From: Roseofilum casamattae BLCC-M143
GTDB lineage: Bacteria > Cyanobacteriota > Cyanobacteriia > Cyanobacteriales > Desertifilaceae
Assembly: GCF_030068455.1 (NCBI RefSeq)
Contig: NZ_JAQOSQ010000027.1
Coordinates: 1 to 47,686, forward strand
Length of the DNA: 47,686 nt
Reading direction: 5' to 3'
The notes beneath the pieces are model-generated. The model did not search any database, had not been told where the DNA came from, and saw only the letters and a program-made list of their open reading frames with translations. This document shows positions 36,385 to 44,007 of the stretch, in pieces (the stretch's first letter is position 1; each line of letters starts with the position of its first letter). The position numbers and the translations under genes were made by a program.

Positions 36385-38901
36385 ATGCCACAGGTGCTTG
36401 CAGGTCACTATGTCATCGAACGGAAACTGAGCCAAGGGGGGTTTGGTCAAACTTACTTAGCGAAAGACCTGCACCTTCCTGGGTCTCCCATATGCGTGGT
36501 CAAACAATTGAAACCGCAATCTGAAGACTCGCAGATGTTGAAGATTGCGCAACGGTTATTTAACCGAGAGGCTCAAACTCTGCAACGTTTGGGAGAGCAC
36601 CCGCAAATTCCACGCTTGTTAGCGTTTTTCGAGCAGGACGATGAGTTTTATCTGGTTCAGGAGTACATTCAGGGTCGCGAACTGAGTCGGGAAATTCATG
36701 CCGGAAAGCAATGGTCGGAAACAGATGCGATCGCACTTTTGCGAGATATGCTCGTTCCCTTAGAGTTCGTCCATCAACAAGGAGTCATTCATCGAGACTT
36801 AAAACCAGCGAATATTATTCGGCGATCGCAAGACGATAAACTGGTATTAATTGATTTTGGTGCGGTCAAGCAGACGTTATCTGAAACAACAACTTCAACG
36901 GAGCGGAGTACCTCCCTAATACCATCGGTTATTATCGGCTCTCGCGGCTATATGCCCAGCGAACAGGCGATCGGCCGTCCGAAACTCAGTAGCGATATTT
37001 ATGCGATCGGCATTATTGCGATCCAAACTCTGACGGGAAAAGCACCGAAATATCTCCCGAAAGATACGGAAACAGAAGAGATTTTATGGCAACAATTTGC
37101 GTCAGTGAGTCCGGAGTTACGGCTAGTGTTAGAGAAAATGGTGCGCTATCATTTTGGCGATCGCTATTCCTGCGCATCCGAAGCACTTGAAGCTGTTCGC
37201 GCACTCCCCTTATCGTCTCCTTCTGCTCCTGCTCCCCGTCCCAAACAACCAGAAATTGAACCAGATACTGCAACAGCGATCTCTACCTCCATTTCCTCTG
37301 ATTCTGTTTCTATCGAGTCTAGCTCTTCGACTGCTGTCACCTTTAGAAAACTCGATCGAGAAGATCGATGGGGAGGCTCATTTATCGGTGAATTAGAAGT
37401 ATCAGGTAAATCCATTGCACTTTATCAGGGCGATATTACTAATTTGACCGCTGATGTTATCGTTAGTTCGGATGATAAATTCTTGAGTATGAGAGGAGGT
37501 GTATCGAGAAAAATTCGTTCTGTAGGAGGTGATAAAATTTACAACCAAGCACAAGAACTCGTGCCTTTAGCGATCGGGGATATTGGCATTACAACTGCTG
37601 GCAAATTATCGGCTAAGAAAATTTATCATGGTGCAGTAATGGATTTGTACCAAAAACCTTCTCCAGAAATTCTGAAACAAGTGGTACGGAAATGTTTAGT
37701 AGCAGCAGATCGAGATGGTTTTCAAAGTATTGCCTTTCCACTCTTAGGTACTGGAACGGGATGTTTTCCTGCCCTTGAAGCCTTGCAAATTATTTTAGAA
37801 GAATCCATACAAAAACTAGGTGATTATTCTGCTGATTTAAATAAAATAATTCTAGTAATATATAGCAAGATTTCCTCAATGAATCCCACGAGATCGCTGT
37901 TAGTAGGGTTGATTCAATCGGTCTTAGAAACGATGACAGATTACCATTTCAGTACTAGAGCACAAGTAGAGTCAAGGAAACCGATTACTTCACCTCAGAT
38001 TGCTCCCAATGACCCAACCATAATTTCAGCAGAAAATCAACTAAATCCGGTCTTTCCTCAGATTCCACCACTCTCCACATTTAACTTTGAAGTTGTCACG
38101 GTCGATCGCCAAGGAGAAATTATCCAATATCAAGATTGTAAAGCACAATCCTTTCAAGAAGATTTAGGCGATCGCATCGCTATTGAAATGGTTTCCATCC
38201 CTGGCGGCACATTTCTCATGGGTTCTCCAGACTACGAACAGGGACGAGATTGGGATGAAAGTCCGCAACATGAAGTTAACATTGCTCCATTTTATCTGAG
38301 TAAGTTTCAAATGACGCAAGCCCAATGGCGTAGAGTCGCTGCATTACCTCAAGTCAATATTTCCCTAGAATCTCATCCCTCTCATTTTCAAGGAGATAAT
38401 TTACCAGTAGAACAAGTATCGTGGTATGAGGTGGAGGAATTTTGTGCCCGACTTTCTCGCCATACAGGACGTAATTATCGACTGCCTTCGGAAGCGCAAT
38501 GGGAATATGCAGCTCGTGCTGGAACAATAACCCCATTTTACTGTGGCGCAACCTTAACCACAGAACTTGCAAACTTTAATAGCAACTTTCGCTATGCCAA
38601 TGCTCCGAAAGGGGAAAACCGGGAAAAAACAACTCCTGTAGGCAGCTTTCCGCCGAATCCATTTGGGTTATACGATATCCATGGAAATGTTTGGGAATGG
38701 TGTTTGGATAGTTGGCACGATAATTACGATCGCGCTCCCAATGATGGTAGTGCTTGGTTATCTGAAAATGATACAACTAAGCGCGTCCTGCGGGGAGGAT
38801 CTTGGATGTTTTTGTCCAGAACTTGTCGCTGTGCCGATCGCGATCGTTTTAATCCCGATGCTTCGTTTAAATTTGTCGGATTCCGCCTTTGTTTACAATA
38901 A
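36385..38901 (+). CDS. Ser/Thr protein kinase - macro domain - FGE-sulfatase domain fusion
   Basis: The product has 838 residues. Residues 8-280 are a Hanks-type kinase: glycine loop KLSQGGFGQTYLAKD, K40 (VVKQLKP), D138 in HRDLKPANII and D157 in LIDFGAVKQT. A Pro/Ser-rich linker follows. Residues about 344-495 form a macro domain: ALYQGDITNLTADVIVSS with D350, LSMRGGVSRKI, and the phosphate loop PLLGTGTGCFP (455-459); macro domains bind or hydrolyse ADP-ribose. Residues 598-838 are a formylglycine-generating-enzyme-like (C-type lectin fold) domain: VSIPGGTFLMGSPDYEQGRDWDE, RLPSEAQWEYAARAG, GNVWEWCLDSW, FVGFRLC. The ATG at 36385 puts the kinase at the N terminus; a TTG 26 codons earlier is unlikely. 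Kinase-FGE fusions are known in cyanobacteria, and the inserted macro domain is the unusual part. No clear partner gene is adjacent. Confidence 0.87.
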   Translation: MPQVLAGHYVIERKLSQGGFGQTYLAKDLHLPGSPICVVKQLKPQSEDSQMLKIAQRLFNREAQTLQRLGEHPQIPRLLAFFEQDDEFYLVQEYIQGRELSREIHAGKQWSETDAIALLRDMLVPLEFVHQQGVIHRDLKPANIIRRSQDDKLVLIDFGAVKQTLSETTTSTERSTSLIPSVIIGSRGYMPSEQAIGRPKLSSDIYAIGIIAIQTLTGKAPKYLPKDTETEEILWQQFASVSPELRLVLEKMVRYHFGDRYSCASEALEAVRALPLSSPSAPAPRPKQPEIEPDTATAISTSISSDSVSIESSSSTAVTFRKLDREDRWGGSFIGELEVSGKSIALYQGDITNLTADVIVSSDDKFLSMRGGVSRKIRSVGGDKIYNQAQELVPLAIGDIGITTAGKLSAKKIYHGAVMDLYQKPSPEILKQVVRKCLVAADRDGFQSIAFPLLGTGTGCFPALEALQIILEESIQKLGDYSADLNKIILVIYSKISSMNPTRSLLVGLIQSVLETMTDYHFSTRAQVESRKPITSPQIAPNDPTIISAENQLNPVFPQIPPLSTFNFEVVTVDRQGEIIQYQDCKAQSFQEDLGDRIAIEMVSIPGGTFLMGSPDYEQGRDWDESPQHEVNIAPFYLSKFQMTQAQWRRVAALPQVNISLESHPSHFQGDNLPVEQVSWYEVEEFCARLSRHTGRNYRLPSEAQWEYAARAGTITPFYCGATLTTELANFNSNFRYANAPKGENREKTTPVGSFPPNPFGLYDIHGNVWEWCLDSWHDNYDRAPNDGSAWLSENDTTKRVLRGGSWMFLSRTCRCADRDRFNPDASFKFVGFRLCLQ

Positions 38902-39076
38902 CGGTTCGCGACTGCAATTGCCCATAAACGCCGTCGCGATTTATCTCTATTAACTGCCATTTTATCTTCTGTCCATAACGGAGACTAATTACTGTTTCCA
39001 GATTAAGCGGTTTGAGTTTCGCGTTGTTCAATCCAATCGACGACTCGCTACAATTAAACCGTATCCTAACTAACTC

Positions 39077-41974
39077 GTGCTTGTGGCTTCTTCTGCTCCT
39101 CAACCCCTACTGCTCCTCATTGACGGCCATTCTCTGGCGTTTCGCTCCTACTATGCCTTTGCCAAAAGTCGCGACGGAGGACTAAAGACTCGTACCGGTA
39201 TTCCGACAAGCATTTGTTTTGGCTTTCTCAAGGCGCTGTTTGAAGTACTTTCCCAGCAAACGCCACAAGCGCTGGCTATTGCTTTCGATCGCGGTAAGGA
39301 AACGTTTCGCCATCAAGCCGACCCCAATTATAAGGCCAATCGCGAGGAAACCCCGGACGATTTTGTCCCGGATATCGAGAACTTACAGCAAATTTTAGCA
39401 GCATTGCAGATTCCGATCGCCTCTTCTGCCGGATACGAAGCGGACGATATCCTGGCAACCTTAGCGGAGCGAGGAGCTGCGGCAGGGTATCGCGTGAAGA
39501 TTCTAACTGGCGATCGCGATTTATTTCAACTGGTGAATGCGGAAAAATTGATTAGCGTTTTGTATCTCCGGGGAGGTTCTCAAAATCGGGATAATACGGC
39601 CTACGAATACGATCCGATCCAGGTGCAGGAAAAAATGGGAGTAACTCCGGAACAAGTGGTGGACTACAAAGCCTTGTGCGGGGATGCTTCCGATAATATT
39701 CCGGGAGTTCGAGGGATTGGGGAGAAAACGGCGGTGAAATTGCTGCAAGAGTATGGCACGTTAGATGGAGTATATCGGGCGATCGATAGTATTAAAGGCG
39801 CGATGCAGAAAAAGCTGGTTGCAGGGAAAGAGGATGCTTATCATTCGCAGTTTCTCGCGCAAATTATTCGCGATGTGGAGTTAGAGCTTCCGTTAGAGAA
39901 GTGCAAGCTCCAAGGTTTCGACGCGCAAGAGGTTTCTCCGCTTTTTGCTAGTTTAGAATTGCAAACCTTTAGCAAGAAATTAGATAAGCTGCAAGAATTA
40001 TTTGGCGGAGAAGTTCCCACGAAACCCGAGGCTCTTGCGATCGCAGAACAGGAGAGCGAAGAGTTATTCTTTTGGACGGCGAAAGATACGGAAGCGGCGC
40101 AAAAGGAAAAGGAGTTGCCGTTTGTTCCGGAAGTTATTAATACCCCGGATAAGTTAACGGATTTAGTCGAAAGATTGCAAGCGTGTACCGATGCAGTGGC
40201 TTGGGATACGGAAACCACAGATTTAGATCCGCGAATAGCAAAATTAGTTGGAGTTGGTTGTTGTTTTGCTGAAGGAAAGGATAAGGAACCGACTGTTGCT
40301 TATTTGCCACTGAATCATCAGGACGGAAAGAATTTAGATTGCGATCGCGCGATCGATCTGTTGCGTCCCCTACTCGAAGATTCTAACTCGACTAAAATCT
40401 TCCAAAATGCGAAATTCGATCGCCTGATTTTCCAAAATTATGGCATTACCTTACAAGGTAGAATCTTCGATACGTTGCTCGCCAGCTATATTCTCAATCC
40501 AGATAGTGCCCACAATCTGAGTGCTTTAGCGCAACAAGAGTTAGGAATTATTTCCCAAAGTTATACCGAACTGGTTCCGAAAGGAAAAACCATTGCAGAT
40601 ATCGATATTTCGCTAGTCGCCGGGTATTGCGGCATGGATGTTTACGCGGCATTTCATTTGTGCGATCGCTTTCAACAAAAACTCGCCAACTTCCCCAAAC
40701 TCGAGCAACTCCTGACTGAAATTGAACTGCCTCTCGAGCCAGTTTTAGCGAAAATGGAATGGACGGGAATTCGCATCGATAGCGACTATTTAAATAGTTT
40801 GTCCGAACAACTGGCAAAACAACTGGAAACCATCAAAACCAAAGCACATAAAATAGCTGGAGACGAATTCAATTTAGGATCGCCGAAACAAGTCAGTTCC
40901 ATCTTATTCGAGAAACTACAACTGCCGACGCGCAAATCTCGCAAAATCAAAACCGGATATTCTACCGACGCAGCAACTCTAGAAAAACTTCAATCTGACG
41001 ATACAACTGGCGTGGTGCGCGCTATTCTCGACTACCGGACTTTGGATAAACTGAAATCCACTTATGTCGATGCACTCCCACAGCTAGTGCATCCGCAAAC
41101 CCAACGGGTGCATACAGACTTTAACCAAGCAGTGACTAGTACGGGAAGGTTGTCGTCGTCTAATCCAAACTTACAAAATATTCCCATTCGTACGGAGTTT
41201 TCCCGACAAATTCGGAAAGCATTTATTCCGGAAACGGGATGGATTTTATCCGCTGCGGATTATTCGCAAATTGAGTTGCGTATCCTCGCTCATCTAAGTG
41301 GCGAACCCACCTTAATTGATGCCTATCAAAATCAGCGAGATATTCACGCCGTAACGGCACAATTGTTATTCGATCGCGAAGAAATTACGCCAGAAGAGCG
41401 GCGCTTGGGAAAAGTGATTAACTTCGGCGTGATTTACGGTATGGGAGCGCAGCGGTTTGCCAGAGAAGCGGGAGTGAGCGCCATCGAAGGGAAAGAATTT
41501 ATCGATCGCTTTAACCGGCAATATCCACAAGTCTTTGCTTATCTAGAACAAGTGAAACACGAAGCGATCGCGCAAGGCTATGTGGAAACAATTTTCGGTC
41601 GCCGCCGCTATTTTCAATTTGAATCTTTAGAACTAAAAAAACAATTCGGAAAACCCGCAAATGAGATTTCACTTCAGGGAATTCGCTTAGGTAGAAATGA
41701 TGCCGGACTGTTGCGCGCTGCTGCCAATGCTCCCATTCAAGGATCGAGCGCCGATCTGATTAAAATTGCTATGGTAAAACTAGATAAAGTTTTGGAAAAC
41801 TACCAAGGACGCTTGTTATTGCAAGTCCATGATGAATTGGTTCTAGAAATGCCGGAGAATGAGTGGGAACAACTCTCGTCAGACATTAAAACTACTATGG
41901 AAAGTGCTGCTGTTCTGAATGTCCCCTTAGTCGCAGACATTCACCAAGGCAAGAGTTGGATGAGTGCAAAATAA
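39077..41974 (+). CDS. polA: DNA polymerase I
   Basis: The product has 965 residues and all three domains are present: 5'-3' exonuclease (residues 10-290: LLLIDGHSLAFRSYYAFAKS, AFDRGKETFRH, YEADDILATLA, GDRDLFQLV); 3'-5' proofreading exonuclease, intact by its motifs DTETTDLD (D377, E379), NAKFDRLIFQN and YCGMDVYAAF; and polymerase (TSTGRLSSSNPNLQNIPIR, SAADYSQIELRILAHLSG, KVINFGVIYGM, LLQVHDELVLE). The start is GTG at 39077, with a second possible GTG two codons later. A 32-bp perfect palindrome follows the gene. Confidence 0.95.
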   Translation: MLVASSAPQPLLLLIDGHSLAFRSYYAFAKSRDGGLKTRTGIPTSICFGFLKALFEVLSQQTPQALAIAFDRGKETFRHQADPNYKANREETPDDFVPDIENLQQILAALQIPIASSAGYEADDILATLAERGAAAGYRVKILTGDRDLFQLVNAEKLISVLYLRGGSQNRDNTAYEYDPIQVQEKMGVTPEQVVDYKALCGDASDNIPGVRGIGEKTAVKLLQEYGTLDGVYRAIDSIKGAMQKKLVAGKEDAYHSQFLAQIIRDVELELPLEKCKLQGFDAQEVSPLFASLELQTFSKKLDKLQELFGGEVPTKPEALAIAEQESEELFFWTAKDTEAAQKEKELPFVPEVINTPDKLTDLVERLQACTDAVAWDTETTDLDPRIAKLVGVGCCFAEGKDKEPTVAYLPLNHQDGKNLDCDRAIDLLRPLLEDSNSTKIFQNAKFDRLIFQNYGITLQGRIFDTLLASYILNPDSAHNLSALAQQELGIISQSYTELVPKGKTIADIDISLVAGYCGMDVYAAFHLCDRFQQKLANFPKLEQLLTEIELPLEPVLAKMEWTGIRIDSDYLNSLSEQLAKQLETIKTKAHKIAGDEFNLGSPKQVSSILFEKLQLPTRKSRKIKTGYSTDAATLEKLQSDDTTGVVRAILDYRTLDKLKSTYVDALPQLVHPQTQRVHTDFNQAVTSTGRLSSSNPNLQNIPIRTEFSRQIRKAFIPETGWILSAADYSQIELRILAHLSGEPTLIDAYQNQRDIHAVTAQLLFDREEITPEERRLGKVINFGVIYGMGAQRFAREAGVSAIEGKEFIDRFNRQYPQVFAYLEQVKHEAIAQGYVETIFGRRRYFQFESLELKKQFGKPANEISLQGIRLGRNDAGLLRAAANAPIQGSSADLIKIAMVKLDKVLENYQGRLLLQVHDELVLEMPENEWEQLSSDIKTTMESAAVLNVPLVADIHQGKSWMSAK

Positions 41975-42025
41975 CTGATACCAAATCCAGTGACTACAGA
42001 CTAGATTCAAGAATTAACCGAAACC

Positions 42026-42057
42026 CAGTAGAGACAAGGCATGCCTTGTCTCTACTG
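42026..42057. repeat. 32-bp perfect palindrome after polA
   Basis: CAGTAGAGACAAGGCA is followed at once by its exact complement TGCCTTGTCTCTACTG. It lies in a 331-bp gene-free stretch (41975-42305), which otherwise shows only the promoter at 42210. It may end the polA transcript, but it looks like a dispersed repeat of the kind common in cyanobacteria. Confidence 0.75.
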
Positions 42058-42209
42058 CAGACCTCGAAAACATCCTCAATAAAACGGATTTAGTATGACC
42101 CTAAAATCACCAAAAATATACTTAAAAAGTAAATAAGGATGTGTTGAATTTTCTCTCCAGAAAAAAAGCTTGATTTGGCGAAATTTAAGTCAACGAAATG
42201 AAATAGTAA

Positions 42210-42238
42210 TTGTCTTTGAGGACAGAGTATAGTATACT
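42210..42238 (+). promoter_or_regulatory. Sigma-70-type promoter for the small DUF4351 gene
   Basis: TTGTCT (42210-42215) and TATACT (42233-42238) are separated by 17 bp. The start codon lies 67 bp downstream of the -10. Confidence 0.6.
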
Positions 42239-42305
42239 GGGTCAGGCTAAACCAGCGACTTAGAAAAACTACCATTCATCACTTATAAGTAGCGGAGATT
42301 CCATC

Positions 42306-42557
42306 GTGAGTAGCATAACTAACTGGATAGAAGAAGGTATCGAAAAAGGAAAGCATCAGCAAGCCGTGTTCTTAATTCTACGCCAATTGCCTTGGAAAAT
42401 AGGAGCAGTGAAACCTTATTTGCAGGATGAAATCGAACAACTGCCACTACACTCTCTGGAAGATTTATCCATCGCCTTACTCAAATTTGCCGACTCTGAC
42501 GATTTAGAATTGTGGCTCGAGAGGACAGCTCGTCAACTCCCGATCGCCATCCCCTAG
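42306..42557 (+). CDS. Small DUF4351-like protein
   Basis: The product has 83 residues: ITNWIEEGIEKGKHQQAVFL, ILRQLPWKIGAVKPYLQDEIEQLPLHSLEDLSIALLKFADSDDLELWL. It resembles the DUF4351 C terminus of Rpn-family nucleases, with the usual charged lead-in (EEGIEKGK), but no nuclease domain exists upstream. It has its own promoter, so it may be a free-standing domain and not a fragment. The start is GTG. Confidence 0.65.
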   Translation: MSSITNWIEEGIEKGKHQQAVFLILRQLPWKIGAVKPYLQDEIEQLPLHSLEDLSIALLKFADSDDLELWLERTARQLPIAIP

Positions 42558-42572
42558 ATTTATTCGCTCTTT

Positions 42573-43226
42573 CTAATGAGGTTGCGCCGCGATCGCTACC
42601 GCTTCTACCGCATCGCTGGCGAGTTTCTCCAGAGCCGCCTGCACCTCATCTCCCCCCAAAGCCTGTAACGCTTGTGCTAGTCGATGGCGTACTTGCCAGT
42701 CCGAGTCCTCTACCAAAGGCAGCAACAGCGCCACTCCTTCCGAAAGCCCTAACTCTCCCAATGCACTAACTGCAGAGGTACGTACCAGCTCGGTTGGCGA
42801 AGCGAGAGCGGTTTCCAGCAACGTCAGGGCGCGGCGATCGCCTAATTCTCCCAGAGTTGCAACAATACTCATTTGTAACAGCCATTCCTCAGTTCCATGA
42901 TAGGCTTCGGCCAACTGCGGATAGGCTTCGACGAGCTGCAGCGCTCCCAAACTATCAGCCGCTGCGGCTTTCACATCAATTTCCGGATCGTTCGCCAAGC
43001 GATCGCTCAAAACCTGCAAACTTCGCTCTCTATCCTGTTTTCCCAGCTCTGCTAACTGACTGATGGCAGCATAGCGCACCCGCACGCTACCATCGGTGGC
43101 TAACTGGACTGCCATGGGAAATGCGATAGCCGGATCGAGATCGCGCAGTTGGTTCACTCCTCGGATGCGATCGCCAAAATTTTCCGACTCTAACAACGCC
43201 TGTACTGATTCAGGAGTTACACTCAT
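42573..43226 (-). CDS. nblB: HEAT-repeat phycobilisome degradation protein NblB
   Basis: The product has 217 residues from the ATG at 43226 (MSVTPESVQALLESENFGDRIRGVNQL). Five or six HEAT/PBS-lyase-type repeats are present (RVRYAAISQLAELGKQDRERSL, DVKAAAADSLGAL, LVRTSAVSALGELG, QVRHRLAQALQALGG). The length, N terminus and repeat order match NblB, required with NblA for phycobilisome breakdown in Synechococcus. A related bilin lyase of the CpcE/F group is the alternative, but those genes usually sit with cpc operons. A GTG three codons upstream is an alternative start. Confidence 0.78.
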   Translation of the reverse strand: MSVTPESVQALLESENFGDRIRGVNQLRDLDPAIAFPMAVQLATDGSVRVRYAAISQLAELGKQDRERSLQVLSDRLANDPEIDVKAAAADSLGALQLVEAYPQLAEAYHGTEEWLLQMSIVATLGELGDRRALTLLETALASPTELVRTSAVSALGELGLSEGVALLLPLVEDSDWQVRHRLAQALQALGGDEVQAALEKLASDAVEAVAIAAQPH

Positions 43227-43277
43227 AAACACCACCCATTTAAGTTAGGAAACCAGTTTATCTCAAAAGAGAATAGC

Positions 43278-43296
43278 CCTTCGGCTTCGCTCAGGG
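43278..43296. repeat. Inverted copy of the CCTTCGGCT-CGCTCAGGG repeat
   Basis: CCTTCGGCTTCGCTCAGGG differs by one base from the complement of the units at 34780-34820, and the flank GAATAGCCC is shared. It lies between nblB and the CBS gene. Confidence 0.7.
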
Positions 43297-43330
43297 CAAG
43301 GGAATGGGGAATAGGGTTAACCTGCTTGCT

Positions 43331-43789
43331 CTAGCTGGAAGCCAGATCGCGGATAATATCGCCTCGGGTGAGAATTCCAACCAAAGCTTCCGAATCATCT
43401 AGCACGGGCAAGCGACGGATATTGTGCTTCTGCATCAGTTTAGCAGCATCCCGCAAAGAGCGATCGCCTTTTACGGAAATTGGGCGATCGCTCATCACCT
43501 CGCCAACGGTTAACCCCATGGCTTTGTGCAGCTCCTTTTCATAGGTAGCCGGGTTTTCCAAATAAATCACGCTATCGAGAAGCATAATATACGGCGGCGG
43601 TTCCACTCCCGTTTCTTGCCACATTAAATCCGTCTCCGAAATCACCCCAACGAGCTTACCCTCCTCATTGACGACGGGCAAACCGCTAATGCGGCGATCG
43701 GCTAAAATGGCGATCGTTTCCTTTAAGGAGGCGTCCGGACTCACCACTACCGGATTTCGCGTCATCACATCAGCAACGGTTTTCGGCAT
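43331..43789 (-). CDS. CBS-domain-pair protein
   Basis: This 152-residue protein consists of two CBS domains: residues 1-60 (TVADVMTRNPVVVSPDASLKETIAILADRRISGLPVVNEEGKLVGVISETDLM) and 90-150 (TVGEVMSDRPISVKGDRSLRDAAKLMQKHNIRRLPVLDDSEALVGILTRGDII). Such stand-alone pairs bind adenosyl ligands and act as energy or redox sensors; no effector is present. The ATG at 43789 is preferred since GAGGG lies just upstream; an in-frame ATG nine codons earlier lacks one. It is divergent from the nSTAND gene. Confidence 0.92.
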   Translation of the reverse strand: MPKTVADVMTRNPVVVSPDASLKETIAILADRRISGLPVVNEEGKLVGVISETDLMWQETGVEPPPYIMLLDSVIYLENPATYEKELHKAMGLTVGEVMSDRPISVKGDRSLRDAAKLMQKHNIRRLPVLDDSEALVGILTRGDIIRDLASS

Positions 43790-43914
43790 AATTCCCTCGC
43801 GATCTGTCGATAACATCTAATCAATCTCTGTTCTAATTTTACCTCTGTGGGTTAGCTCGATCCGTTATATTACAATTGCTTCACGAATCTGAAGGGAGTA
43901 GATTGCGAGCGATC

Positions 43915-43979
43915 GGAAACCGGGTTTGGTGCAACTGATACAACTTCTAGCTTAAGGTAGAGTCAGAAACCCGGTTTCT
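43915..43979. repeat. AGAAACCnGGTTTCT palindromes before the nSTAND gene
   Basis: A partial copy (GGAAACCGGGTTTGG, 43915-43929) and a perfect copy (AGAAACCCGGTTTCT, 43965-43979) are present. The perfect copy ends 28 bp before the nSTAND ATG, so it lies in or near its 5' leader. Confidence 0.65.
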
Positions 43980-44007
43980 TAGATCCTCGACTTCACAGAC
44001 GTTACTC

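Noticed and set aside
38760-38901. Possible diversity-generating-retroelement variable region at the FGE end of the kinase fusion
   Set aside because: The C-type-lectin fold and terminal position fit, but no template repeat or reverse transcriptase gene is visible within the window.
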